Shown: positions 26,640 to 35,623 of the stretch, piece after piece
Numbering within the stretch: position 1 is the first letter of the stretch
How the letters are laid out: each line of letters opens with the position of its first letter
Source of the DNA: Methanothrix soehngenii GP6
Lineage (GTDB): Archaea; Halobacteriota; Methanosarcinia; Methanotrichales; Methanotrichaceae
DNA: 64,000 nt
Reading direction: 5' to 3'
Assembly: GCF_000204415.1 (NCBI RefSeq)
Contig: NC_015416.1
Location: forward strand, 2,944,627-3,008,626
Made by a program: the position numbers and the translations under genes
Notes under the pieces: model-generated
What the model was told of the DNA's origin: nothing
Databases searched by the model: none
The model's input: the letters and a program-made list of their open reading frames with translations, nothing else

Positions 26640-27093
26640 CTCCCTCAGGTCATTGAGGGGCGTGGATGGAAGTGCGGCAAGGAAGCTCAGAGATACCTTG
26701 GTGATCGATCAAAATTTATGAAAATTGTAAATTCTGTCTGCAGTGGAAGGATGAATAGGTCTTAATTTATCAATTGGACCTTTAATTGAAGCCTGATTTA
26801 GTCCAGATTTTACATCGCGATATTTGAGGATTCTATATGGAAATGTAAAAACTTCCAAAGTGTTCCGATTTTCTAATGTTGCTATCAGCCCTTGCCTAAA
26901 TGCAGTTAATCTTAATCTGTGATATATATGGCCTTTTAGGCAGAACTCTGGCGTAATATTGGCAAGATTTATATTTGTTGAACATAACAACGTCAAATGC
27001 CGTATGTGGAAACGGCAGAGTAGGGTAGGATATGTGGAGAATGATCGGATTCGGTTACCTTATACAACATTACCTGAAAAGGAGGTTATTTTA
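26640..27093 (+). promoter_or_regulatory. Upstream module L, copy 1 (promoter and leader of the TPR gene at 27094)
   Basis: This is one of four related modules (others at 40040, 43385 and 46885), each just before a secreted-protein gene. Shared parts are CAGGTCNTTGAGGGGCGTGG, CAAATCGTAAATTCT, TTACATCGCGATAT and GGAAATGTAAAAACTTC. TTTATATT at 26968-26975 is the TATA box. In the leader TGCCG and CGGCA (26998-27017) can pair. Module 1 abuts an IS110 relic. Confidence 0.6.
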
Positions 27094-28356
27094 TTGAAGA
27101 AAAGATCAGTGAACATTAGGCAAATCAATAATAGGCAGCTAAAAATATTAGGGGCCAAATTCACTATTGGCTTGATAGCGATGGTTTTATTATGCATCTT
27201 TGCCTTGGCACAAGAGAACACTACGGAATATTGGTGTCAGAAAGGCCAAGAGTTGCAGGTAAATGGATCTTATGAGGAGGCTATTCAAGCGTACAATATG
27301 GCTATTCAAATAAATCCAGAAAATGCCGACGCATGGCTTGGTAAAGCCGGCATTTCCAGTCGCATTGATAAGCATGATGAGGCCAAAAGAGAGTATGAAA
27401 TTGCTTTGGAAATCTTAAACAAACGTTTGGAGGAAAATTCTCAGAATGCCAGCGCTTGGATCAATAAGGGTGTGGCCCTCTCCTGCCTAGGGAGGGATAT
27501 TGAAGCCTTTGAAGCTCGTGGGAAAGCACTGGAAATCTATAACCAGGCTCTTCAAAAGAATCCTAATGATGGCAATACATGGGAAAATAAAGCGCTTGTT
27601 CTCGTTGGGATGGGTAGGTGGGAAGATGCTGTTGAAGCCTATGACAAGGTTATTGAGTTTAGTCCCTCAAAGGCTGCATATGCCTGGATAGACAAAGCCA
27701 TATGCTACTCTGAGGGTCTAAGCATGACCAATGAATCAATAGCGGCCTGGATCACGGCTGCTCAGCTTATACCCACTAGCGATATTAAGAATCAATCTAC
27801 AATATGGAGCGGCATAGGCAAATCCCTTAGTACTGCAAGTAGGTATGAGGAGGCTATCAAGGCCTATGACAAGGCCATAGAGCTGAATTCAAAAGATGTA
27901 AGTAGCTGGCCAAATTGGTCTGGCAAAGCCTACGCGCTCTATGCGCTCGGTAGATATAATGAATCCATTAATGCCTTCGACATAGCCCTTGAAATGATGC
28001 CTGAGTTTCCCGATATCTGGGACTGGAAGGGCAATGCGTTGTTTCAGATAGGTAGATACGAGGAAGCCATCAAGGCCTATGACAAGGCTATAGCACTGAA
28101 TCCAAAAGATGGAAGTGCCTGGAATGGCAAAGGTATGGTCCTTTATAATATGGGCAGATACGAGGAGGCCATTGAGGATTATGACAGGGCCATCAAATTT
28201 GCACCATTCAATGTAACTCCTTTAGCGGATTTGTATGCCAAGAATCTCTCCGCCACAGCATGGACAGGCAAAGGGAATGCCCTCAAAGCATTGGGTCGCC
28301 AGTCCGAAATGGAGGCAGCTTATTCAAAGGCCAAGGAGCTGGGGTATGCTGGCTAA
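27094..28356 (+). CDS. Secreted TPR protein
   Basis: The start is TTG 27094, eight bases after GGAGG (27081-27085). The longer frame from 26959 begins before the likely transcript start and is rejected. The 420-aa product has a basic N-terminus, a signal core (FTIGLIAMVLLCIFALA before QEN), and about ten TPR units ending AKAKELGYAG. Base composition is more AT-rich than in the genes before 26064. It stands alone after its own promoter module and is followed by mobile-element DNA. Confidence 0.85.
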   Translation: MKKRSVNIRQINNRQLKILGAKFTIGLIAMVLLCIFALAQENTTEYWCQKGQELQVNGSYEEAIQAYNMAIQINPENADAWLGKAGISSRIDKHDEAKREYEIALEILNKRLEENSQNASAWINKGVALSCLGRDIEAFEARGKALEIYNQALQKNPNDGNTWENKALVLVGMGRWEDAVEAYDKVIEFSPSKAAYAWIDKAICYSEGLSMTNESIAAWITAAQLIPTSDIKNQSTIWSGIGKSLSTASRYEEAIKAYDKAIELNSKDVSSWPNWSGKAYALYALGRYNESINAFDIALEMMPEFPDIWDWKGNALFQIGRYEEAIKAYDKAIALNPKDGSAWNGKGMVLYNMGRYEEAIEDYDRAIKFAPFNVTPLADLYAKNLSATAWTGKGNALKALGRQSEMEAAYSKAKELGYAG

Positions 28357-30163
28357 TACTACGGCCCAAAATTTATTTTTGAAGGACACCCTACTTGCTA
28401 ATGGGTGACTCTGTTTGGTATATTAATCCCTTTGCAAAGGCATATGATTCCAATTTAGGGATTGGCTGACCTACTATCGGCTTTAGATGATGTTCAACCT
28501 ACGTTCCGCACTTTTGGCTCTTGGTTTCTGAATTTCTCCTCTTATTATCAGAAACATTTTTAAATAAATATCCACTATGCTCTTCCGCAGGGATGTAGTG
28601 TGGATGCAGGCATCCAATCGTACAATATAGGTCATCTTGGAATCGTGGCTGGAATTTTGACGACTTGAAAATTGCTGAAGTGATAGATAGGGCCCTGCCA
28701 AAACAGGGTTCCAAGAACCTGCCTCATTCGATAACAACTAAAGCTATGATTCTCAACAGCTTAGGATTCACTCACCAAAGGTTATACCTGTTTCCCAACT
28801 TCTTCATGACGATTCCAACAGAAAAGCTGCTTGGAGAAGGCGTCACCTCCCTCTGCTCTCAACGACGATGTAGTTGGCAGGACACTTGATACGATTTATG
28901 AATACGGCGTGACTGAACTGAACTATTCAATGAGATCACTTTGCAGATCATGAAGACTCATCCTTTAGGAACACAGCTGATCCATGTTGATACGACGAAC
29001 TTCAGCGTTCATGGCAAGTACGAAAATGATGCGCCGGATAGTACGGATTCGATAAGGATCACCTTTGGTCATGCCAAAGATGGCAGAACGGATCTGAAGC
29101 GTTTCGTTCTCGGTTTAGTAACAAACCAGTTTGGGTTACCATTTTTTACCGAGGCGTTCTCAGGAAACGAATCAGATAAGAAAAGCCTAATCAAGATGAT
29201 CCAAAAAACACAGCAAGCGATCAATTTAGACGACAATAGATACTGGATCGTGGATAGCGCTTTGTATACAGAGGACAACATCAAACTTTTGGGAACAGAT
29301 ATGCAATGGATCACTCGTGCGCCGGAGACATTGGATGACATCGAACGGCTTCTTGATGCAGAACTGGATTTTACCCAAGGCACGGATCCTCGATATGCTT
29401 TCCATGTTTCTGATCTGAATTATGGCGGCGTTCCTCAGCGTGCTGTTGTTGTATGGTCTGAAGAAAAGCAAAAGAGGGACGAACAGACCTTCGAAGGAAG
29501 ATCCAAAAGGAGACGATACTGGCTGAAAAGACCTCACGAAGCACATGGGCATAAAGTTCGCATGTGTCCCTGATGCTGAAAAAGAGGTAACAATCTGGAC
29601 ATCTACACATTTTCATCACCTGATCAAGAACCTAAATGTATTGTCGGTAGCTGAAAAGGTTGAGAAGCGACGGGGCAGGCCAAAAAAGGATGAGCCCCGT
29701 TAAGGTCCGCTTCAAAATTGAGGCTCAGATCGATCTGAACGAGCGAGGCTCTAAACGATGAACGCAAGAAGCTGGGAAGATTTGTATTTATCAGCAACGA
29801 TACCGATCTTGATCCTGAGACCATGCTCAGATATTATAAAGGGCAGCAGACCGTTGAGCGCGGTTTTCGTTTCCTGAAGGATAAGTGCTTTCATGTTTCT
29901 GAAGTTTATCTGAAGAAGGAGGGAAGGATAGAAGCGCTATGCATGATCATGGCCCTCAGCCTTCTGATTTACTCTTTTGCAGAGTAGCGGCTCAGGGAGA
30001 GGCTCAAGGAATCGGGACTGACAGTTCCCAATCAACTCAATAAGCCCACGCAGCGGCCAACTATGCGCTGGGTGTCAACGCCGGGATAAAACTGTCCAAT
30101 TATGGCGGAATAAAACTGTCCAGTTCTACTTAAGTCTTCTGCCCAGCCATATCTCAACGCACC

Positions 30164-30935
30164 TTATCCTGAAAAGCTCTGAGGAATTATCCCCTGCCTC
30201 TTGCGATCCTTAAGTCGATAGCTATCGCCTTTTATATTGACAGTAGTGCAATGATGGAGAATCCTATCAAGAATAGCCGCTGCAATGACATGATCTTTGA
30301 AGATGTCTCCCATTCGCCATAGGACTTGTTTGAGGTGAAGATAATCGAAGCTCTTTCATATCGCCTGGAAACGAGCTGAAAGAAGCAGTGAGCGCCAAAG
30401 TCATCAAACGGCAGATAACCCATCTCATCAATAATGATAAGCTGAAACCTCGATAGTTCCCTAATCATCTCTTCAAGTCTCTTCTCTCGGTCAGCTTTTG
30501 CAAGACGCTCGATCAGAGCTGAAGCGTTGGCGAATTGAACTCTGAATCCCGCCCTGACAGCTTCAATTCCTAAGGCGATGGCAAGATGGGTCTTTCCCAC
30601 ACCAGGCGGACCTAGCAAGACCACGTTCTCTGCATTATGGATAACTTTAGAGATGCGATCTCATTGATGACACTCTTATCCAGAGACGGCTGAAATTCAA
30701 AATCGAAATCATCTAGCCTCTTCTCCATAGGAAAGCCCGCCTTTCGCGTTCTGAGGGCCAAAGACCGAGACTCCTTGCTTCTTAATTCCCGGTCCACCAG
30801 ATAATCGAGGATCTCGATAGTTGATTTCTTCTCTTTAGCGGCGATCTCCAGATAGTTGTCGAGAACCGACTCAAAGGTCCCCAGTTTCAGGAGCTTAAGA
30901 TTATGATGAAGTCTTTCGTATTCGAAATTTGTCAT
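30164..30935 (-). pseudogene. istB: IstB-like ATPase of IS21, two frameshifts
   Basis: IstB is the AAA+ helper that assists the IstA transposase in target choice. The N-terminal part is intact (from 30935, MTNFEYERLHHNLKLLKLG). A one-base shift near 30643-30655 separates it from NAENVVLLGPPGVGKTHLAI, which holds Walker A (GPPGVGKT). Walker B (LIIIDEMGYLP) is present. A second shift near 30310 separates EWE from GDIFKDHVIAAAILDRILHH, the normal family end, which would run to a TAA at 30164-30166. Both shifts can be repaired by single bases. Either the gene is dead or these are assembly errors. Confidence 0.8.
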
Positions 30936-32182
30936 CTGCTATCTCCCCCACCAAGTCGATCATAAACAGAAAGCGGTCGATGCTCGACATCTGTGTCCAC
31001 AAACTTAAGAATTGACGGATTATTATCTCGGAGCGTGCAGTTCTGCTTCAGGATCTCACTCAGAAGCCCTTTGAAGTGCTCTTTGATTCGCATCACTTTT
31101 CCATGGCCAGGTTGAATCTCGTGAGTGCAGATCTCATCAGATCCAACAATTATCTTAAAGGTCAAGTCAGAAATCTGCAATCGTGCGGTCATCCCAGCGT
31201 ATCGATATGGAACAGAATAGAGGTTGCCCAGGTAAGAGACGAACGAGTCCCTGGAAATCTTTCGGCTCTCATCTCTGCGATTATGATAGGACGGAGCATT
31301 TCCGATCTTCTGGAGACCTTCCTGCTTAAAACGTTCAATCGGAATCTCATGGGTTGTGCCGTTAGGTATCGAGTTTACTCTGGACAGCCATTTCTGAAGC
31401 TGGGAGTTAAGATCAGTGAACGAAGTGAACCTGCCACCCATGAAGAAATCCTTCTTCACGAACCCCACAGTCCTCTCTATTTTCCCTTTGGTCTGAGGTC
31501 GATAGGGACGACACAACCGGGGAATGAAACCGTAGTGCTCGAAGAAGTCCTGGAAATGAGAATTCCAGGTGGAATCCGATGATTTTGGGGCTCGCTTCTT
31601 CACGATTTGCGTTATGTTATCATATAGAAGCTCTTGGGGATAACCTCCAAAATACCCAAACGCATTTATGTGGCACTGGATAAGGGTATAAACGTCTATT
31701 CGCAGAGTAAATTCGGCATATCTCATTCGCGAATAACCGAGAACCATGGTGAAACAGTAGAGTCTCCTTTTCTCCCCATCGATATCGATGTAACCACATT
31801 CTGCCCAGTCAACTTGAGCCTGAACTCCTGGTTTGGTCTCGTAGCGGTATATCGCCGGAACTCCAATCTCAGGCCGGACTTCACGCACGAAATCCTTTAC
31901 AATTGTATACTTCCCTGTGAACCCCCTATCCTGGATCTCACGATAAATACGGCTAGCAGAAAGAGGGAACTCTTTGAGTCTATCAATTATGTATTCCCTG
32001 TGACCATCCAGTTTGCTCGGCTTTTTGGATCGCTTCTGGGGTAATGGGGGAACCTGTGAGTTCAGATACTTCCGCACCGTCACCCGGCTGTGTCCAGTCT
32101 GTCTGGCGATCTCGCTGATGCTCAATTCTTCGTTGAATAAATCTCGCAACGTGAGGAACTCCTCCATATCTATCATCCACAT
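30932..32182 (-). CDS. istA: IstA transposase of IS21
   Basis: The 416-aa product is full length for the family. It has an N-terminal helix-turn-helix (ELSISEIARQTGHSRVTVRKYL) and an integrase core with QVDWAECGYIDIDGEKRRLY, then LLYDNITQIV and the glutamate in TKGKIERTVGFVKKDF, which is the DDE triad arrangement. The C-terminal domain contains FVSYLGNLYSVPYRYAG. Its stop overlaps the istB start (ATGA type). It appears intact, so the element could still be moved if istB function is supplied. Confidence 0.9.
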   Translation of the reverse strand: MWMIDMEEFLTLRDLFNEELSISEIARQTGHSRVTVRKYLNSQVPPLPQKRSKKPSKLDGHREYIIDRLKEFPLSASRIYREIQDRGFTGKYTIVKDFVREVRPEIGVPAIYRYETKPGVQAQVDWAECGYIDIDGEKRRLYCFTMVLGYSRMRYAEFTLRIDVYTLIQCHINAFGYFGGYPQELLYDNITQIVKKRAPKSSDSTWNSHFQDFFEHYGFIPRLCRPYRPQTKGKIERTVGFVKKDFFMGGRFTSFTDLNSQLQKWLSRVNSIPNGTTHEIPIERFKQEGLQKIGNAPSYHNRRDESRKISRDSFVSYLGNLYSVPYRYAGMTARLQISDLTFKIIVGSDEICTHEIQPGHGKVMRIKEHFKGLLSEILKQNCTLRDNNPSILKFVDTDVEHRPLSVYDRLGGGDSR

Positions 32183-32460
32183 GACCCCTGGGTTTCAATC
32201 CAGGGAATTGGCAGGTGGACAATTTTATCCCGCCACTATTGGACACTTTTAGACCGCCATTGACATGGGTCTTCGAGATCTTTATGGGGGTAATTTAGGC
32301 GGTTGTTACATCAGGTGGGACGATAATCAAAGTCAGCGTCAATCTGACAGGTACGCAGATCACAATTCTAGCCTGATGGGCAGAGGAAGCGAAAATTATT
32401 ATGGGATGAATTGAAAGTGCGGAAACCTCATGAGCCAGGACGAGGGCTCATGACCGAAGA

Positions 32461-32494
32461 ATGAAAAAACCGATATGCAATTCGGTTTTTTCAT
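32461..32494 (-). terminator. Terminator of the minus-strand radical SAM operon
   Basis: ATGAAAAAACCGA (32461-32473) pairs with TCGGTTTTTTCAT (32482-32494). With T tracts on either strand it can act in both directions. It lies 28 bases after the stop of the second radical SAM gene. Confidence 0.75.
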
Positions 32495-32521
32495 AGGAAT
32501 GTGGATTCAAAATTATTCCCA

Positions 32522-33670
32522 TTATGACCACTTTCCCTCGCTTGGGTCATAATTACAGAGCATTTTTCCATCTAATTTTCCTGTTAAGCTCTCTTCTAAA
32601 GATCTGCAATCTGCACACGAATATCTAAATTCACAACTGCAGCATTTTTCTATTTTATCTAAATTTAATTCCCAGAAGTTATCTATTCTTTCCCATTCAC
32701 TTTTTAGGACTGCATAAAGTTCTTTGTTGCTCACATTGCCAAAGCTATGACCCCGCATCATAGGACATGGAATGACATTTCCATTAAAACAAATTGCTAA
32801 TGTATGGCCAAGACAAGGGTGATATTCAATATTGTTAAAAAATTGATACATGCTCCCGGGTTGAATCTTCTTTTTGGATGTTATTGGTAAGTCCTTTGGC
32901 AAAAGGTTACCGCGTTCGATAATAAAATCTACCATAATATTCTTACCTTGTATCCCTTCTATATTTTCGAAATTTTCAGGCCTTGTCACTAATAAACTGG
33001 CTGTATCTAGAGATTGTACATCATTAAAATCCTCCGTTTGGATAATCATGTTAGCTTTGCCAGCTAACTCGTTAATTTTATCTATAGATAGGCTTTGTCT
33101 ATGTAAGGTTATATATATATTGGTAAATTTCCTGTTTGTATAATCTAAAATATCTATCGTTCTATCCCACTCTAAGGTCAAATCTCCGCCGGTTATAAAA
33201 ATATCCATACAATTTAGGTCTTTCAACTCATCTATAACTTCTTTCCACCTTTCTATGCTTAGAGGTCTACCGTTTTCATTCCATTTATTACAGCCCATAC
33301 ATCCTAGACTTCTCTTTATTCCGTTATGGCCACAGAACCAGCAATTTCTATTGCATGAATTATTTATTTCAATAAAAGCTCTATGAAGTTCTGGCGGATC
33401 GGACTGTTTTTCTATAGTAGGAGAACCGACTCGTAATTTTTGTATATATGATCTGTTGGAGTAAAAATTTCCTAAACAAAGCTGTTTAAGCTCATTTAAG
33501 AATTTTCTTTCTCCCTGAATAGAGTTATTTTTTTCACACGATGTTACAATTTCGGTTTCCAATTCATTCAGAGCATATATTTTATGATCTATTAAATCAA
33601 AAATTGCTCCAAGCTTCTTACCTCGTATGAGATAGCATTCTGGATTGAGCCTGAAATACATTTTAATCAC
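32522..33670 (-). CDS. Radical SAM peptide maturase 2 of locus A (SPASM-like)
   Basis: The 382-aa form starts at GTG 33670; an ATG at 33661 (MYFRLNPECYL) is equally likely and matches the paralogue at 52929. Residues 1-75 (FRLNPECYLIRGKKLGAIFD, KIYALNELETEIV) look like a small recognition domain ahead of the radical SAM core and may bind a leader; that is inference. The [4Fe-4S]-SAM motif is CNRNCWFC (Cys106, 110, 113), followed by an unusual second pair CMGC (124, 127). The C-terminal part has CFNGNVIPCPMM and CCSCEFRYSCADC, the cysteine pattern of SPASM domains that hold extra iron-sulphur clusters. It overlaps the end of the first radical SAM gene. Confidence 0.85.
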   Translation of the reverse strand: MIKMYFRLNPECYLIRGKKLGAIFDLIDHKIYALNELETEIVTSCEKNNSIQGERKFLNELKQLCLGNFYSNRSYIQKLRVGSPTIEKQSDPPELHRAFIEINNSCNRNCWFCGHNGIKRSLGCMGCNKWNENGRPLSIERWKEVIDELKDLNCMDIFITGGDLTLEWDRTIDILDYTNRKFTNIYITLHRQSLSIDKINELAGKANMIIQTEDFNDVQSLDTASLLVTRPENFENIEGIQGKNIMVDFIIERGNLLPKDLPITSKKKIQPGSMYQFFNNIEYHPCLGHTLAICFNGNVIPCPMMRGHSFGNVSNKELYAVLKSEWERIDNFWELNLDKIEKCCSCEFRYSCADCRSLEESLTGKLDGKMLCNYDPSEGKWS

Positions 33671-35150
33671 CGTAATACTTTTTTGTGTTTGCTTTTTTAG
33701 AATTAATCTCCTTCTCTATAAATTGAGGATCTATTTCTGCTACAGCAAATGCCTCAGCAAAAGCCTTCTTCATAATTACCTCCATTTCTCTGCAAACTTC
33801 AGAAGAACATAGAAATAATCCGTTCATAGCAAACTTCGGATAACACTGGCTACAATTTCGTCTTACCTTGCAACTAGGACATTTGTCCATACTGCTGATA
33901 TAATTACTAAGTAATTCGCATATATTCTCAAAATTTAATCCCTCATTTACATTTCCAATTGGAAAAAAACTATTTATTTTTTCACATATGTGGAAATTAC
34001 CATCTACATCTACGAAAATCTTCCTCCCAGGTATACACGCGCTGGAAAACGGCATAAGTGGGTGCGGGGAATAAATTGATATGCCATTAAAAATAATATT
34101 TTTTAAATATTGACCGATTAAATAATCGAAAAGAGTTAACTTATCTCTCTGTTTTTGATGATCAAGATTCATAGAGTAAGATTTTTTTGCATTTTTTAAT
34201 TGCTCTAAAAATGCATGATGATCTTCTTCTGTAAATTGATCAAAGTATCCACTTCCGGGTTCATTGCTAACAAGAGACGCAAATGATACCGGCGGGGTAT
34301 CTTTTCCACTAAAAAATTCTTCTCGTTTGAATAAATCGCTCTTCCAATCAATAACTGGAAGACAATAGATTTTAGTGTATCCTGTCTTTAAAATAGAAGT
34401 AACGTTTCCCATAACTTCTCTAAATGTTCCTTTTCCATTGGGATAAACTCGAAGTCGGTTATGTTCCTCTTCAGGTCCATCTAAACTAACTGCTATAGAG
34501 AAATCATGTTCCATTAACCAATTTGCCTTTTCTTTGTCTAATAGACTGCCATTTGTGGTCAAAGTATATCGTGTTTTGCAGTTACCATATTCATTTTCTA
34601 TATGTTCTACACATATTTTAATAAGGTTAAAATTTAATAGAGGTTCTCCTCCATAAAATGCTAAAGCAGGTTGTCTCTTAGGATTATATCTCGCTCCTTC
34701 TTTTAATAAAGAAAAGTAGTAATCTATTGCCCTTTTCGCAGTATCTGATTTCATATATTTATTAGATTGACTGCGGGTATATTCGTAGAGATCAGAAAAT
34801 GCGCAATATTTGCATCTAAAGTTGCAGTCCTCGGTAACGCTTAATGTAAGTTGCGTAAAACCAGTTCTTAACAAAAGTGATCTTACTTCAGATGTGCTAG
34901 GTTTATAAGAAGTACTAGATTTCTGTTTCATAGGCCTAATTTTCCCCCATTTTTTTAACCAATTGTAGCAAAAAATGAGGTCCTCTTTGCTAAACTTATC
35001 TGATAAGTGAAAGACTATATCATCTAAAGATAACGATTTCCGATTTAGGGCCTCAAAAACCGCTTTCATAGTTGGAGAAAACGGGATGAATATGCCTGTT
35101 TCATCATCCCAGGCGTATGCGTTTCCAATCGGAGATTGAAATTCTAACAT
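33663..35150 (-). CDS. Radical SAM/SPASM peptide maturase 1 of locus A
   Basis: This 495-aa protein starts at ATG 35150 after GGTGAGAAAAA. The N-terminal region (residues 1-95) has AYAWDDETGIFIPFSPTMKA, as in several peptide-modifying SPASM enzymes. The SAM-cluster motif is CNFRCKYC (Cys109, 113, 116), followed by FYGGEPLLNF and SLDGPEEEHN, the usual core motifs. The SPASM domain has CIPGRKIFVDVDGNFHICEK, then CPSCKVRRNCSQC. Family members install thioether or carbon cross-links on ribosomal peptides. The precursor gene lies 135 bases upstream and a second radical SAM gene overlaps its end, so this is a twin-enzyme RiPP locus. GC content is much lower than in the TPR region. Confidence 0.9.
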   Translation of the reverse strand: MLEFQSPIGNAYAWDDETGIFIPFSPTMKAVFEALNRKSLSLDDIVFHLSDKFSKEDLIFCYNWLKKWGKIRPMKQKSSTSYKPSTSEVRSLLLRTGFTQLTLSVTEDCNFRCKYCAFSDLYEYTRSQSNKYMKSDTAKRAIDYYFSLLKEGARYNPKRQPALAFYGGEPLLNFNLIKICVEHIENEYGNCKTRYTLTTNGSLLDKEKANWLMEHDFSIAVSLDGPEEEHNRLRVYPNGKGTFREVMGNVTSILKTGYTKIYCLPVIDWKSDLFKREEFFSGKDTPPVSFASLVSNEPGSGYFDQFTEEDHHAFLEQLKNAKKSYSMNLDHQKQRDKLTLFDYLIGQYLKNIIFNGISIYSPHPLMPFSSACIPGRKIFVDVDGNFHICEKINSFFPIGNVNEGLNFENICELLSNYISSMDKCPSCKVRRNCSQCYPKFAMNGLFLCSSEVCREMEVIMKKAFAEAFAVAEIDPQFIEKEINSKKANTKKYYGD

Positions 35151-35204
35151 TTTTTTCTCACCAATTTCATATTTATCTTTAATTTCTATAATGAATTCTC
35201 TGGG

Positions 35205-35277
35205 TAGTGCAAAATAATAGAGATAGCAACATACGTACAGATCTTTATATGCTGTTATCTCTATGTATGATGCACTA
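35205..35277 (-). promoter_or_regulatory. Long hairpin between precursor and radical SAM genes, locus A
   Basis: On the minus strand TAGTGCATCATACATAGAGA(TA) pairs imperfectly with the arm ending TATCTCTATTATTTTGCACTA. The two arms share TAGTGCA, ATAGAGATA and most bases between, over a 73-base span. It could slow or partly end transcription, so that more precursor than enzyme is made. Locus B has an unrelated hairpin at the same place. Confidence 0.6.
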
Positions 35278-35285
35278 ATATCTAC

Positions 35286-35429
35286 TTACTGAGTCAGGTG
35301 TGCCTGCCAATCCTGCCAGGCAGTGGCATTAGGGTAGGTAGAACCCTTGCAGCGAATATAGCATCTGCAATCGCACGCAGCAGGAGTCTCTATGCTAATC
35401 CCATATCCTTCTCCTTTAAATACCTCCAT
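35286..35429 (-). CDS. Cysteine-cluster precursor peptide of locus A (47 aa)
   Basis: This short gene starts at ATG 35429 (CAT 35427-35429), 13 bases after GGAG. Its start MEVFKGEGYGISIETPAA is the likely leader, with PAA just before the cysteine cluster CDCRCYIRC (Cys19, 21, 23, 27). The rest (KGSTYPNATAWQDWQAHLTQ) would belong to the core. It matches the peptide at 51142 in the leader start (MEVF-K/E-GE), in the PA before the cysteines, in having four cysteines within 7-9 residues, and in a tryptophan-rich C-terminus. It lies directly before two radical SAM genes, so it is the likely substrate. The product class is unknown; thioether cross-links at the cysteines are a reasonable guess. Confidence 0.8.
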   Translation of the reverse strand: MEVFKGEGYGISIETPAACDCRCYIRCKGSTYPNATAWQDWQAHLTQ

Positions 35430-35452
35430 GTTCGTTTACACACTCCTTTTAT

Positions 35453-35580
35453 TTTAGTCGAGGCTTTTACCCCGCCAAACACTAAGTAGACTTGCAAAGA
35501 TATATATTTGCCGATTTTGATCACAAATTAGGAACATGTTGTTCAATTTTAGTGAATAATTTGTCCACATTCAGTGAATG
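35453..35580 (-). promoter_or_regulatory. Promoter, operator and 5' element of precursor A
   Basis: Reading on the minus strand there are two copies of a GTTCA-N5/6-GTGAA motif on the plus coordinates (35541-35557 and, degenerate, 35563-35579), then a TATA box (TATATATTTG complement, 35501-35510), then at 35453-35479 the element TTTGGCGGGGTAAAAGCCTCGACTAAA (in two parts TTTGGCGGGG and CTCGACTAAA). The element begins about 25 bases after the TATA box, so it is probably the first part of the mRNA. The same arrangement occurs at four other peptide loci in this window. Confidence 0.65.
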
Positions 35581-35623
35581 ATTTCCGAAAAACCGCTATC
35601 GAGAAGGCTTTAATCATAATTCG

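Larger units (their letters stand above)
30073..32265 (-). mobile_element. IS21-family insertion sequence (2193 bp)
   Basis: Both ends begin TGTCAA (30073 on plus; complement at 32265) and carry internal repeats of the type GGATAAAACTGTCCAA/GGATAAAATTGTCCA, as IS21 elements do. A 4-base target duplication TGGG flanks it (30069-30072 and 32266-32269). It carries istA and istB on the minus strand, with istB frameshifted. It has inserted into the IS1634-family transposase gene. Confidence 0.9.
28600..32300 (+). pseudogene. IS1634-family transposase, frameshifted and interrupted
   Basis: The pieces in order are: N-terminal helical part (28665-28889, IAEVIDRALPKQGSKNLPHS, LYLFPNFF, EKLLGEGVTS); then, after a frameshift, the catalytic core (28941-29573, LGTQLIHVDTTNFSVHG, WIVDSALYTEDNIKLL, WITRAPETLDDIERLL); then, after more shifts, the C-terminal part (about 29760-30072, YYKGQQTVERGFRFLKDK, RIEALCMIMALSLLIYSF). 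The first acidic residue of the DDE set is probably in HVDTT, the second in IVDSA and the glutamate in QQTVERGF. An in-frame TAG and at least three frameshifts make it inactive even without the IS21 insertion. Confidence 0.75.
28504..32424 (+). mobile_element. IS1634-family element, degenerate and split by an IS21-family element
   Basis: Terminal inverted repeats TTCCGCACTTT (28504-28514) and AAAGTGCGGAA (32414-32424) bound a decayed transposase gene. Without the inserted IS21 and its target duplication the element is about 1.72 kb, a normal size for this family. The transposase reading resumes on the far side of the insertion (TMRWV before, VFEIFMGVI after), which confirms the nesting. Confidence 0.75.

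Noticed and set aside
26959..27093. Upstream extension of the TPR gene to 26959
   Set aside because: The extension would begin before the TATA box and predicted transcript start; a TTG with GGAGG in front fits better.
31076..32044. Plus-strand open frames opposite istA
   Set aside because: They are shadows of the transposase gene on the other strand.
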